Shown: positions 1-5,452 of the stretch, piece by piece
How positions within the stretch are numbered: the stretch's first letter is position 1
Layout of the letters: every line of letters starts with the position of its first letter
From: Hydrogenothermaceae bacterium
GTDB taxonomy: Bacteria > Aquificota > Aquificia > Aquificales > Hydrogenothermaceae
Assembly: GCA_012961365.1 (NCBI GenBank)
Contig: DTZN01000121.1
Coordinates: 1-8,473, forward strand
DNA: 8,473 bases
Reading direction: 5' to 3'
Position numbers and translations under genes: made by a program
The notes under the pieces: model-generated
Told to the model about the DNA's origin: nothing
Databases searched by the model: none
What the model saw: only the letters and a program-made list of their open reading frames with translations

Positions 1-956
1 ATAAAGCAATGGAAATTCTTCAAAAACATAAGGTAGAAAAACTTCCTGTTATTGATGAAAAAGGAAGATTAAAAGGGTTAATTACAATTAAAGATATAGT
101 AAAAAGAAAACAGTATCCAAACGCTTGCAAAGATGAACTTGGAAGATTAAGGGTTGGTGCTGCTGTTGGAACAGGTCCTGATACTTTTGAAAGGGTGGCA
201 GCATTAATTGAAGCAGGGGTTGATGTTATTATTGTTGATACTGCACATGGACATTCTGTAAGAGTATTGAAAACAATTGAAAAAATCAGAGAGCAATATC
301 CTGATTTAAATATTATTGGTGGAAACATTGCAACTGCAGAAGCTGCAGAAGATTTAATTAAAGCAGGTGTTGATGGTGTGAAAATAGGAGTTGGCCCCGG
401 TTCTATTTGTACAACTAGAGTTGTTGCTGGAATTGGTGTTCCCCAAGTAACTGCAGTAGCAAAAGCTTCAGAAATTGCTCATAAATATGGTAAGACTGCT
501 ATAGCAGATGGGGGAATTAGATACTCTGGAGATATAGTAAAAGCGATTGCTGCTGGGGCTGATGTTGTAATGCTTGGTAGCTTATTTGCTGGAACAGAAG
601 AAAGCCCGGGAGAAAGAATTTTTTATCAGGGAAGAGCTTATAAAGTTTATAGAGGAATGGGTTCATTAGGAGCCATGAAAGCAAGATATTCTTCAGATAG
701 GTATTCTCAAGAAAATTTAGAAAAATTTGTTCCTGAAGGAATAGAAGGTAGAATTCCATTTAAAGGACCTTTATCTGATGTTGTTTACCAATTGATTGGT
801 GGTCTTCGTTCTGGAATGGGTTATACAGGAAGTAGAACTATAAAAGAACTACAGCAAAAAGGAAAATTTGTAAAAATAACAAATGCAGGTTTAAGAGAAA
901 GTCATGCCCATGATGTTTATATAACCCATGAAGCTCCAAACTACTGGGTAGACTAA
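1..956 (+). CDS. guaB: IMP dehydrogenase, 5' end missing
   Basis: Oxidises IMP to XMP with NAD+, the committed step of GTP synthesis in the cytoplasm. The frame is open from the left edge (first whole codon at 3), so the real start lies outside the window. About 317 codons remain of a usual ~490. The window opens in the second CBS domain (the [16 protein letters not shown] stretch, about 39-92) and continues through the C-terminal part of the TIM barrel. Visible active-site elements are the GPGSICTTR loop with the catalytic Cys at 408-410, the DGGIR phosphate-binding segment near 507-521, the Arg-Tyr dyad in SSDRYSQ at 699-704, and the EGIEGR flap segment near 732-752. The ATG at 9 is an internal Met inside the CBS domain, not the start. 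The stop is followed at once by a strong ribosome binding site for the next small gene, with no terminator visible, so the downstream genes probably share its transcript. Confidence 0.97.
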   Translation, partial: KAMEILQKHKVEKLPVIDEKGRLKGLITIKDIVKRKQYPNACKDELGRLRVGAAVGTGPDTFERVAALIEAGVDVIIVDTAHGHSVRVLKTIEKIREQYPDLNIIGGNIATAEAAEDLIKAGVDGVKIGVGPGSICTTRVVAGIGVPQVTAVAKASEIAHKYGKTAIADGGIRYSGDIVKAIAAGADVVMLGSLFAGTEESPGERIFYQGRAYKVYRGMGSLGAMKARYSSDRYSQENLEKFVPEGIEGRIPFKGPLSDVVYQLIGGLRSGMGYTGSRTIKELQQKGKFVKITNAGLRESHAHDVYITHEAPNYWVD

Positions 957-973
957 AAAGGAGGGGCAAAAAA

Positions 974-1096
974 ATGGAAAATGCTCCTATTACTGCTATA
1001 ATTTCTGCTATTTTTTTCTTGATAATTGCAGGAATAATACTATTCTTTATATTAAAAGATGCATTTAAACAGTTAAAAAATGAAAACAAGGAGTAA
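974..1096 (+). CDS. 40-residue single-pass membrane protein, unassigned
   Basis: Short frame of 40 codons plus TAA. It begins MENAPITAIISA, has an uninterrupted hydrophobic run at about residues 8-27 (Ile, Phe, Leu and Ala rich), then a charged Lys/Glu/Asn tail of about 13 residues starting LKDAFKQL. This is the layout of a one-helix membrane protein; the basic tail suggests a cytoplasmic C-terminus. Support for translation is good: AAGGAGG at 958-964 lies 9 nt before the ATG, directly after the guaB stop, and the last codons carry the AAGGAG used by the next gene. I do not recognise the family. The size and shape resemble small accessory subunits of membrane complexes (for example CcoQ-like proteins), but nothing nearby supports that choice. 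Antisense open frames here look like chance. Confidence 0.7.
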   Translation: MENAPITAIISAIFFLIIAGIILFFILKDAFKQLKNENKE

Positions 1097-1099
1097 GCA

Positions 1100-1462
1100 T
1101 TGAAAAAAAGTAATTTTTCTCCTTTTGATATGCTTTTGACTCAAGAAATAACAAATTTAGAGAGATTTATTGTAAAAAGCCCTCTAGGAAGCGACCAATT
1201 TTGGAGTGATTGGCAGTCAAAATCTGGTGAAATAGTTATTACTAAAGCTGCTATTAAAAGAGCTTTAAGATTATATAGTAATGAACTCTCAAATGAAGAA
1301 ATTCTAAAATTATCTTCATTGCTTGAAGCATATAAGGAAATTTCAAACTACTTAGAGTTATTAAGACAAACAGCTTTAAAAATTAAAGGAGTTGAGGCTC
1401 CAAACTGGGATATTTTTGACGGACTTGAAAGTGAAAATGGAGAGGAAGAGGACAACCTTTAA
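1100..1462 (+). CDS. 120-residue hypothetical protein, TTG start
   Basis: Unassigned soluble protein of 120 residues. TTG at 1100 is chosen as start because AAGGAG at 1088-1093 lies 6 nt upstream. The first in-frame ATG (codon 11, 1130) has no comparable site and would trim the N-terminus. No signal peptide, membrane segment or cysteine is visible. Residues 1-25 and about 48-95 look helical, the latter rich in Leu/Lys/Glu (KRALRLYSNELSNEEILKL). A short aromatic segment (QFWSDW) lies at 33-38, and the C-terminus is strongly acidic (about 109-118). It sits 3 nt after the 40-residue membrane protein gene, so the two are probably translationally coupled, and both follow guaB without a terminator. 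Its TAA overlaps the convergent cytochrome gene's stop by 4 bp. The small membrane protein next door is a plausible partner, but that is inference only. Confidence 0.75.
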   Translation: MKKSNFSPFDMLLTQEITNLERFIVKSPLGSDQFWSDWQSKSGEIVITKAAIKRALRLYSNELSNEEILKLSSLLEAYKEISNYLELLRQTALKIKGVEAPNWDIFDGLESENGEEEDNL

Positions 1463-1480
1463 TGGTCATCCTCAAACTTT
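1448..1480. terminator. possible bidirectional hairpin at convergent gene ends
   Basis: Inverted repeat: GAGGA (1448-1452) pairs with TCCTC (1469-1473), then after a 2x2 mismatch ACC (1455-1457) pairs with GGT (1464-1466), leaving a 6-nt loop TTTAAT. The loop contains both stop codons, TAA of the plus-strand gene (1460-1462) and TAA of the minus-strand cytochrome gene (1461-1459). Pyrimidine-rich sequence follows on both strands: AAACTTTTCTTTT on plus and TTCCTCTCCATTTT on minus. The stem is interrupted and the T tracts are imperfect, so this may be a weak terminator or coincidence. Confidence 0.35.
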
Positions 1481-2286
1481 TCTTTTAACATAGCTGGTAT
1501 TTCATGAACATTATGACATTTATAACAAGTTCCTCCTACTTCTCCTAAAGTTTTAAACACTGTTTTTGAATCTTTAGCCATTACTGCCTTTTTTAATTTT
1601 CTTATATTTTCTTGAGTATGTTTTCCAAAATAAACATCTTCAACAATTTTATTTGTATGACATTCTGAACAGCTTTGAGATATAGCCATAAACCTTTTTG
1701 CAAAGTTTTTAGCTGATTTTGATGCTTTTTTTAAGTCTCCTTCTGTGGTATAGATTTTTGTAAGTTTATAATCATTTGTCATTTTTTTCATATAATCGTG
1801 AATATTGTATTCCATTCCTGAAACTGGGTCTTCTAATGAAACTAAATCAAAAGATGGGTAATGATATTTTATTTTTGCTGGCAATTGATACCTAGCATGA
1901 CATCCTGAACACGTTTTTCCAATAATCTGGGCATACTTTTGAACTTTAGATGTGTTTTTTTCTTCTATTGCTTTCACTAGGGCTTCTATTTCTTTCTTTC
2001 TTAATCCTTTATCCCATTTTGGAACCATTTGTCCAATTTTTAAGTATCCTTCTTTTAGCTTAATAGCCCATTTTTTTGCATTATCCCAATCTCCTTCCTT
2101 TATATTTACAAATATTCCTGTAAACGCTGTGGATAAACCATACATATTGTATAAAAACACTGGTTGCTCTGAATTTGGAGGATAATACTTATCTAGTTCT
2201 TTTGGAGGAATTTTTAGTTTTACAGTAGAACCTGCTAAAGCAAATGTAGATACACATAGTAAACCTGTTATTATATTTTTTACCAT
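1459..2286 (-). CDS. secreted triheme cytochrome c
   Basis: 275-residue exported electron-transfer protein with three covalent haem c motifs: CSGCH at residues 126-130, CSECH at 206-210 and CYKCH at 254-258. Residues 1-18 form a Sec signal peptide (MVKNII, hydrophobic core, then ALA before G19), so it should act in the periplasm. There is no lipobox and no second membrane segment. The segments before each motif are Lys/Ala/Leu-rich and helical, with CXXCH at the end of a helix (SKVQKYAQIIGKTCSGCH and KTVFKTLGEVGGTCYKCH). This recalls class II cytochrome c (c'/c556 type) rather than class I, but I cannot name a family or partner. The start is supported by AAGGAG (2300-2295) 8 nt upstream. The gene lies 60 nt downstream of a rubredoxin gene on the same strand and has a candidate promoter of its own in that gap. 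Confidence 0.9.
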   Translation of the reverse strand: MVKNIITGLLCVSTFALAGSTVKLKIPPKELDKYYPPNSEQPVFLYNMYGLSTAFTGIFVNIKEGDWDNAKKWAIKLKEGYLKIGQMVPKWDKGLRKKEIEALVKAIEEKNTSKVQKYAQIIGKTCSGCHARYQLPAKIKYHYPSFDLVSLEDPVSGMEYNIHDYMKKMTNDYKLTKIYTTEGDLKKASKSAKNFAKRFMAISQSCSECHTNKIVEDVYFGKHTQENIRKLKKAVMAKDSKTVFKTLGEVGGTCYKCHNVHEIPAMLKEKFEDDH

Positions 2287-2321
2287 CTTTACATCTCCTT
2301 ATTTAATCTATACTAAATATA

Positions 2322-2350
2322 AATCTATAGTTTGTAGTAGATAAAGTCAA
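2322..2350 (-). promoter_or_regulatory. candidate promoter of the cytochrome gene
   Basis: On the minus strand TTGACT (2350-2345, five of six bases of the -35 consensus) overlaps the rubredoxin stop codon. It is followed after 17 nt by TAGATT (2327-2322), or after 15 nt by TATAGA (2329-2324). The -10 match is only moderate. An exact 8-bp direct repeat AATCTATA occurs at 2305-2312 and 2322-2329 in the same leader. If used, the promoter would allow the cytochrome to be expressed apart from rubredoxin. Confidence 0.3.
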
Positions 2351-2547
2351 TCTTCATAAATTATTAAAAAGTAAGCCTTTGAATATTTGCATACAGGACA
2401 TCGCCAGTTATCTGGTAAATCTTCAAAGGAAACTCCAGGAGGTATTATTCTTTTTTCGTCTCCTTTTTGTGGGTCATATATATATCCGCAAATTCTACAT
2501 TTCCTTTTGCCTGTATCTAGATTATTGGTAATAATTTTTAGCTTCAT
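2347..2547 (-). CDS. rubredoxin
   Basis: Small cytoplasmic one-electron carrier with a single iron bound by four cysteines. It has 66 residues against the usual 50-55, because about a dozen residues precede the first knuckle. Iron ligands are C17 and C20 ([10 protein letters not shown]) and C50 and C53 (WRCPVCKY). The family core [23 protein letters not shown] and the final aromatic stretch is intact. One departure is visible: the second knuckle reads CPVCK, where most rubredoxins have CPVCG. The start ATG has AAGGAT 6 nt upstream. The gene is divergent from mtnC and directly upstream of the triheme cytochrome gene. The partner is not known; rubredoxins commonly serve oxygen or peroxide reduction or oxygenases, and none of these is in the window. 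Confidence 0.94.
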   Translation of the reverse strand: MKLKIITNNLDTGKRKCRICGYIYDPQKGDEKRIIPPGVSFEDLPDNWRCPVCKYSKAYFLIIYED

Positions 2548-2609
2548 TCAAAATCCTTTAATTTTACTGGCATAATATTAGTATACAAGACTAAATATAA
2601 GGAGTAAAA
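2548..2609. promoter_or_regulatory. divergent intergenic region, rubredoxin / mtnC
   Basis: These 62 nt must carry the promoter of the minus-strand rubredoxin gene and the plus-strand mtnC-rsgA pair. The centre is very AT-rich and includes the palindromes AATATT and GTATAC. CATAAT (2571-2576) is a possible plus-strand -10 and TATACT (in the GTATACTAAT stretch) a possible minus-strand -10, but no convincing -35 box pairs with either. The mtnC ribosome binding site AAGGAG is at 2599-2604. The promoter role is inferred from gene orientation. Confidence 0.35.
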
Positions 2610-3290
2610 ATGATTAAAGCTATATTGACGGATATAGAAGGAACCGTTTCTTCTATATCTTTTGTTAAAGATGTTTTATTTCCATATTCTAAAGAGAAAA
2701 TGGCTAATTTTGTAAGAAAAAATCAAGACAATCCAGAAGTTCAAAAGGTTTTAGAGGAAGTTAGAAAAATTGAAGGAGAAAATTTAACAGATGAGGAAGT
2801 TGTTGAGGTTTTAAAAAGATGGATAGATGAGGATAGAAAAATAGCCCCTTTAAAGGATATTCAAGGGCTCATTTGGAAAGAAGGCTTTGAAACTGGAGAA
2901 TTAAAAGCACCTTTATATGAAGATGCATACAGAAAACTAAAAGAATGGAAAGAAAAGTATCCAATTTATGTTTATTCTTCTGGTTCGGTTCAAGCACAGA
3001 AGTTATTTTTTTCCCATACAAATTACGGAAATATTTTAGATTGGTTTTCAGGGCATTTTGATACAAAAATTGGGAATAAAAAAGAAAGTGAGTCTTACAG
3101 AAAAATAGCTAAAGAAATTGGTTTAAATCCAGAAGAAATTTTATTTTTATCAGATAATCCTGATGAAATAATAGCATCTACAAGCGCCAAAATGAAAGCA
3201 ATTAGGATAGTTAGACCAAATGATGCTAAGTACATTAAGAATTTTCCTTATAAGCAAATAAAAAATTTTGATGAGATTGTAGAGGTTTAG
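2610..3290 (+). CDS. mtnC: enolase-phosphatase E1 (methionine salvage)
   Basis: HAD-superfamily enzyme that enolises and then dephosphorylates 2,3-diketo-5-methylthiopentyl-1-phosphate to the acireductone, in recycling of 5'-methylthioadenosine to methionine. It has 226 residues, normal for the family. Motif I is DIEGTVSSISFVKDVLFPY (D8 and E10 in place of the usual HAD DxD), the E1 signature; the family more often reads DIEGTTTPI at this point. The substrate-specificity cap occupies about residues 20-110. Motif II is VYSSGSVQAQK (S123-G125), the motif III lysine lies in IGNKKES (about 157-158), and motif IV is FLSDNPDE with D182. The start has AAGGAG 5 nt upstream. No other mtn gene is in the window; the neighbour 3 nt downstream is rsgA, so co-transcription looks like simple packing of unrelated functions. 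Confidence 0.95.
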   Translation: MIKAILTDIEGTVSSISFVKDVLFPYSKEKMANFVRKNQDNPEVQKVLEEVRKIEGENLTDEEVVEVLKRWIDEDRKIAPLKDIQGLIWKEGFETGELKAPLYEDAYRKLKEWKEKYPIYVYSSGSVQAQKLFFSHTNYGNILDWFSGHFDTKIGNKKESESYRKIAKEIGLNPEEILFLSDNPDEIIASTSAKMKAIRIVRPNDAKYIKNFPYKQIKNFDEIVEV

Positions 3291-3293
3291 TTT

Positions 3294-4181
3294 ATGGAAA
3301 AAGGGATTGTAATAGATAGAGAAGCTAAATATATAGGAGTTTATATTCCTGCAAGAAATAAAATTTTTACAGGAATACCAAGAAAAAAAGTTTTAAAAAA
3401 AACAAAGATATATGCAGGCGATTATGTTTTAGGAGAGATTTTAGATAATGAAAACTTTTCTATTGAGGAAATTGAAACAAGAAAAAACTTATTAAAAAGA
3501 CCATCTGTTGCAAATGTTGATAATGCAATTATTGTTCAAGCATTTAAAATGCCACCTTTTGATAGCCTGCTTTTAGATAATTTGCTTGTAGTTTATGAAT
3601 ATTTTGCAGTTGAACCTGTCATAGTTTTTAATAAAGTTGACTTGCTTAATCAAAAGGAAAAAAATCAATTAGAAAACATAGTTAACATTTATAAAGATGC
3701 TGGATATAAAGTTCATAAAATTAGTGCTTTAAATAACGAAGGAATTGAAGATTTGACAAAGTATCTTAAAAATTCAATATCTATAGTTGCAGGTCAATCT
3801 GGAGTTGGAAAAAGCTCTATAGTTTCAAAACTAACAGGAAAACAACTTGAAACTAAAGAAGTTTCTAAAAAAACAGAAAGAGGAAGGCATACAACAACAG
3901 GAGTGAGATTATATAAATTTGGAGAAAACTCATTTATAGCTGATACCCCTGGGTTTTCAAAGATTGATGCATTAACGTTTATGGACAAAAGGGAAGTTCC
4001 TAAATATTTTAGAGAGTTTTCAAGGTATAGCTGTAAATTTCCAGATTGTATGCATACAGTAGAACCTGATTGTAAAGTAAAAAAAGCAGTTAAGAATAAA
4101 GAAATATCTTGCAATAGATACAAAAATTATTTAAAAATAATAAATGCAGATTTAGGACTTTTAAGTGGGATTTGTGATTAA
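3294..4181 (+). CDS. rsgA: ribosome small-subunit GTPase RsgA
   Basis: Circularly permuted GTPase that binds the 30S subunit near the decoding site and helps late 30S maturation, with GTP hydrolysis stimulated by the subunit. 295 residues, full length. Order of parts: N-terminal OB-fold (about 1-65, including AGDYVLGEI); then the permuted G domain with G4 NKVDLL (113-118), G5 SAL (144-146), G1/P-loop GQSGVGKSS (167-175), G2 in TERGRHTTT (194-202) and G3 DTPGF (217-221); then the C-terminal zinc finger with C247, C252, H254 and C260 (CKFPDCMH and EPDC). All key residues are present. The ATG lies 3 nt after the mtnC stop with AGAGGT inside the end of mtnC as ribosome binding site, indicating coupled translation. 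The G4-G5-G1-G2-G3 order rules out an ordinary Era/EngA-type GTPase. Confidence 0.97.
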   Translation: MEKGIVIDREAKYIGVYIPARNKIFTGIPRKKVLKKTKIYAGDYVLGEILDNENFSIEEIETRKNLLKRPSVANVDNAIIVQAFKMPPFDSLLLDNLLVVYEYFAVEPVIVFNKVDLLNQKEKNQLENIVNIYKDAGYKVHKISALNNEGIEDLTKYLKNSISIVAGQSGVGKSSIVSKLTGKQLETKEVSKKTERGRHTTTGVRLYKFGENSFIADTPGFSKIDALTFMDKREVPKYFREFSRYSCKFPDCMHTVEPDCKVKKAVKNKEISCNRYKNYLKIINADLGLLSGICD

Positions 4182-4186
4182 AATTA

Positions 4187-4215
4187 TTGCTAAATAATGC
4201 TTATAGTTATATATT
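4187..4215 (+). promoter_or_regulatory. candidate sigma-70 promoter of nadA
   Basis: TTGCTA (4187-4192) and TATATT (4210-4215) are separated by exactly 17 nt, matching the -35/-10 consensus in four and five of six positions. Transcription would start near 4222, about 15 nt before the ribosome binding site. An AT-rich inverted repeat ATTATT-GCTA-AATAAT (4183-4198) overlaps the -35 box and could be an operator, though such a repeat is easily fortuitous in this composition. Confidence 0.45.
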
Positions 4216-4236
4216 GTGGCAAAGTTAAAAATAAAT

Positions 4237-4242
4237 GGAGGT
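4237..4242 (+). promoter_or_regulatory. ribosome binding site that fixes the nadA start
   Basis: GGAGGT is the only good Shine-Dalgarno sequence here and lies 4 nt before the ATG at 4247. The earlier in-frame ATG at 4235 overlaps this site and has no site of its own, so 4247 is the better start. Confidence 0.75.
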
Positions 4243-4246
4243 ATCT

Positions 4247-5179
4247 ATGCAGATAGTAGAAAAAACAGTTATAGATGAAATAAATGAGCTTAGAAAAAAG
4301 AAAAATGCAGTAATACTAGCACATTATTACCAAAGGGGAGAAATACAAGATATAGCAGATTTTGTTGGAGATTCATTAGAGCTTGCAAGAAAAGCCCAAG
4401 AAACAGATGCAGATATTATTGTTTTTGCTGGTGTTAAGTTTATGGCTGAAACTGCAAAAATATTAAATCCTGAAAAAAAAGTTTTACACCCAAACCCAGA
4501 AAGTGGTTGTCCTATGGCTGATATGGCAACTTATGAAGGTGTAAAAAAATTAAAAGAAGAGCATCCTGATGCTGCAGTTGTTGCTTACGTAAATACTAAT
4601 GCTGATGTGAAAACTTTGGCAGACGTTATTGTTACATCAAGAAATGCAGTAAAGGTAGTTAAATCCTTAAAAGAAAAGAAAATAATTTTTGTTCCTGACC
4701 AATTTTTAGGAAGTTTCATAGCAAAGCAAGTTCCAGAAAAAGAGTTTATTTTATGGAAAGGTTTTTGTCCTCCACATTTTAACTTAACACCAGACCAATT
4801 ACTTGCTTTAAAAAAGCAGTATCCAGATGCAAAAATTGCTGTTCACCCTGAATGCAATACTGAAACTGTTAAAATAGCAGACTTTGTTGGAAGCACTTCT
4901 CAAATCATAGAGTTTGCAACAACTTGTGATACCCAAAATGTAATTATTGGAACTGAAGTTGGTTTAAAACACTGGCTTGAAAAAGTAAATCCTAATAAAA
5001 ACTATATATTCCCTGTTAATGCTGATTACTGTGGAACTGTTCACTGCTGTGATATGAAAAAAAATACACTTGAAAAAATAAGAGATGTTTTATTAGAAGA
5101 AACCAATGAAGTTGTTTTACCTGAAGATATTATAGAAAAAGCAAGAAAACCTCTTGATAGGATGTTATCTATCGTTTAG
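4247..5179 (+). CDS. nadA: quinolinate synthase A
   Basis: [4Fe-4S] enzyme that condenses iminoaspartate with dihydroxyacetone phosphate to quinolinate, in de novo NAD synthesis. 310 residues from the chosen ATG (314 if the ATG at 4235 were used). The three pseudo-repeated domains are present. Recognisable segments are AHYYQRGEIQDIADFVGDS near the N-terminus (about residues 25-43), the ESGCPMADMA loop with C88, WKGFCPPH with C174, HPECN, the STSQII segment, and CGTVHCCDMKKNTL near the end. By alignment from memory with the E. coli protein (CPWMAMN region), the cluster ligands are C88, C174 and C267, the first of the paired cysteines. C262 and C268 are extra. No nadB or nadC is in the window. 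The gene has its own candidate promoter and ends by overlapping the convergent 95-residue gene by 15 bp. Confidence 0.97.
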   Translation: MQIVEKTVIDEINELRKKKNAVILAHYYQRGEIQDIADFVGDSLELARKAQETDADIIVFAGVKFMAETAKILNPEKKVLHPNPESGCPMADMATYEGVKKLKEEHPDAAVVAYVNTNADVKTLADVIVTSRNAVKVVKSLKEKKIIFVPDQFLGSFIAKQVPEKEFILWKGFCPPHFNLTPDQLLALKKQYPDAKIAVHPECNTETVKIADFVGSTSQIIEFATTCDTQNVIIGTEVGLKHWLEKVNPNKNYIFPVNADYCGTVHCCDMKKNTLEKIRDVLLEETNEVVLPEDIIEKARKPLDRMLSIV

Positions 5180-5452
5180 CTGGCTTTTCATATAGGCAGT
5201 AGTTGCATCTTTATTTCTGGATAGCCTATCTGCCTTTTGCATAATTTCATTTTTTAAAAATACAATTTTGTTAATAATACTTTCAATTTTCTTTGAAAGC
5301 TTTTGAAGTTCATCTTTAGATGAGAATTCTAAATTTTCTACATCTATATTTTTAATAAATTCAATAAAACTATCTAATTTTTCTAAAGGTATATTTTCAT
5401 CAAGTTCTTCTTCTTGGTTTTCCAATTCTTTTAAAATATCACCTATTTTCAT
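5165..5452 (-). CDS. 95-residue helical protein after fliS, possibly a FliT-like chaperone
   Basis: Unassigned 95-residue protein, the last gene of the flagellar group. There is no signal peptide, membrane segment or cysteine. The N-terminal half is strongly acidic (ELENQEEELDENIPLEKLD). Residues about 48-85 form a probable amphipathic or coiled-coil helix (ELQKLSKKIESIINKIVFLK), and the tail is DATTAYMKSQLNDR. Its ATG lies 14 bp inside the 3' end of fliS, so translation is probably coupled. Its stop lies 15 bp inside the end of convergent nadA. Genes in this place after fliS are often small export chaperones of the FliT type, and size and helicity fit. No FliT signature can be claimed by eye, so the role is inference from position. 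Confidence 0.72.
   Translation of the reverse strand: MKIGDILKELENQEEELDENIPLEKLDSFIEFIKNIDVENLEFSSKDELQKLSKKIESIINKIVFLKNEIMQKADRLSRNKDATTAYMKSQLNDR

Noticed and set aside
9..956. A complete 315-residue IMP dehydrogenase lacking the first CBS domain
   Set aside because: The frame is open to the left edge and the ATG at 9 falls inside the second CBS domain, with no ribosome binding site visible before it. It is a truncated view of a normal gene.
838..1089. Minus-strand open frame of 83 codons opposite the end of guaB and the micro-protein
   Set aside because: It is antisense to well supported coding sequence, has no ribosome binding site or recognisable domain, and its hydrophobicity mirrors the AT-rich sense strand.
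3794..4123. Minus-strand open frame of 109 codons inside rsgA
   Set aside because: It lies opposite the P-loop and zinc-finger coding region of a clearly functional rsgA, so it is a shadow frame.
5156..5173. GATAG/CTATC inverted repeat as a terminator for nadA
   Set aside because: It has only five mostly A-T pairs, an 8-nt loop and no following T tract. It lies within the last nadA codons.
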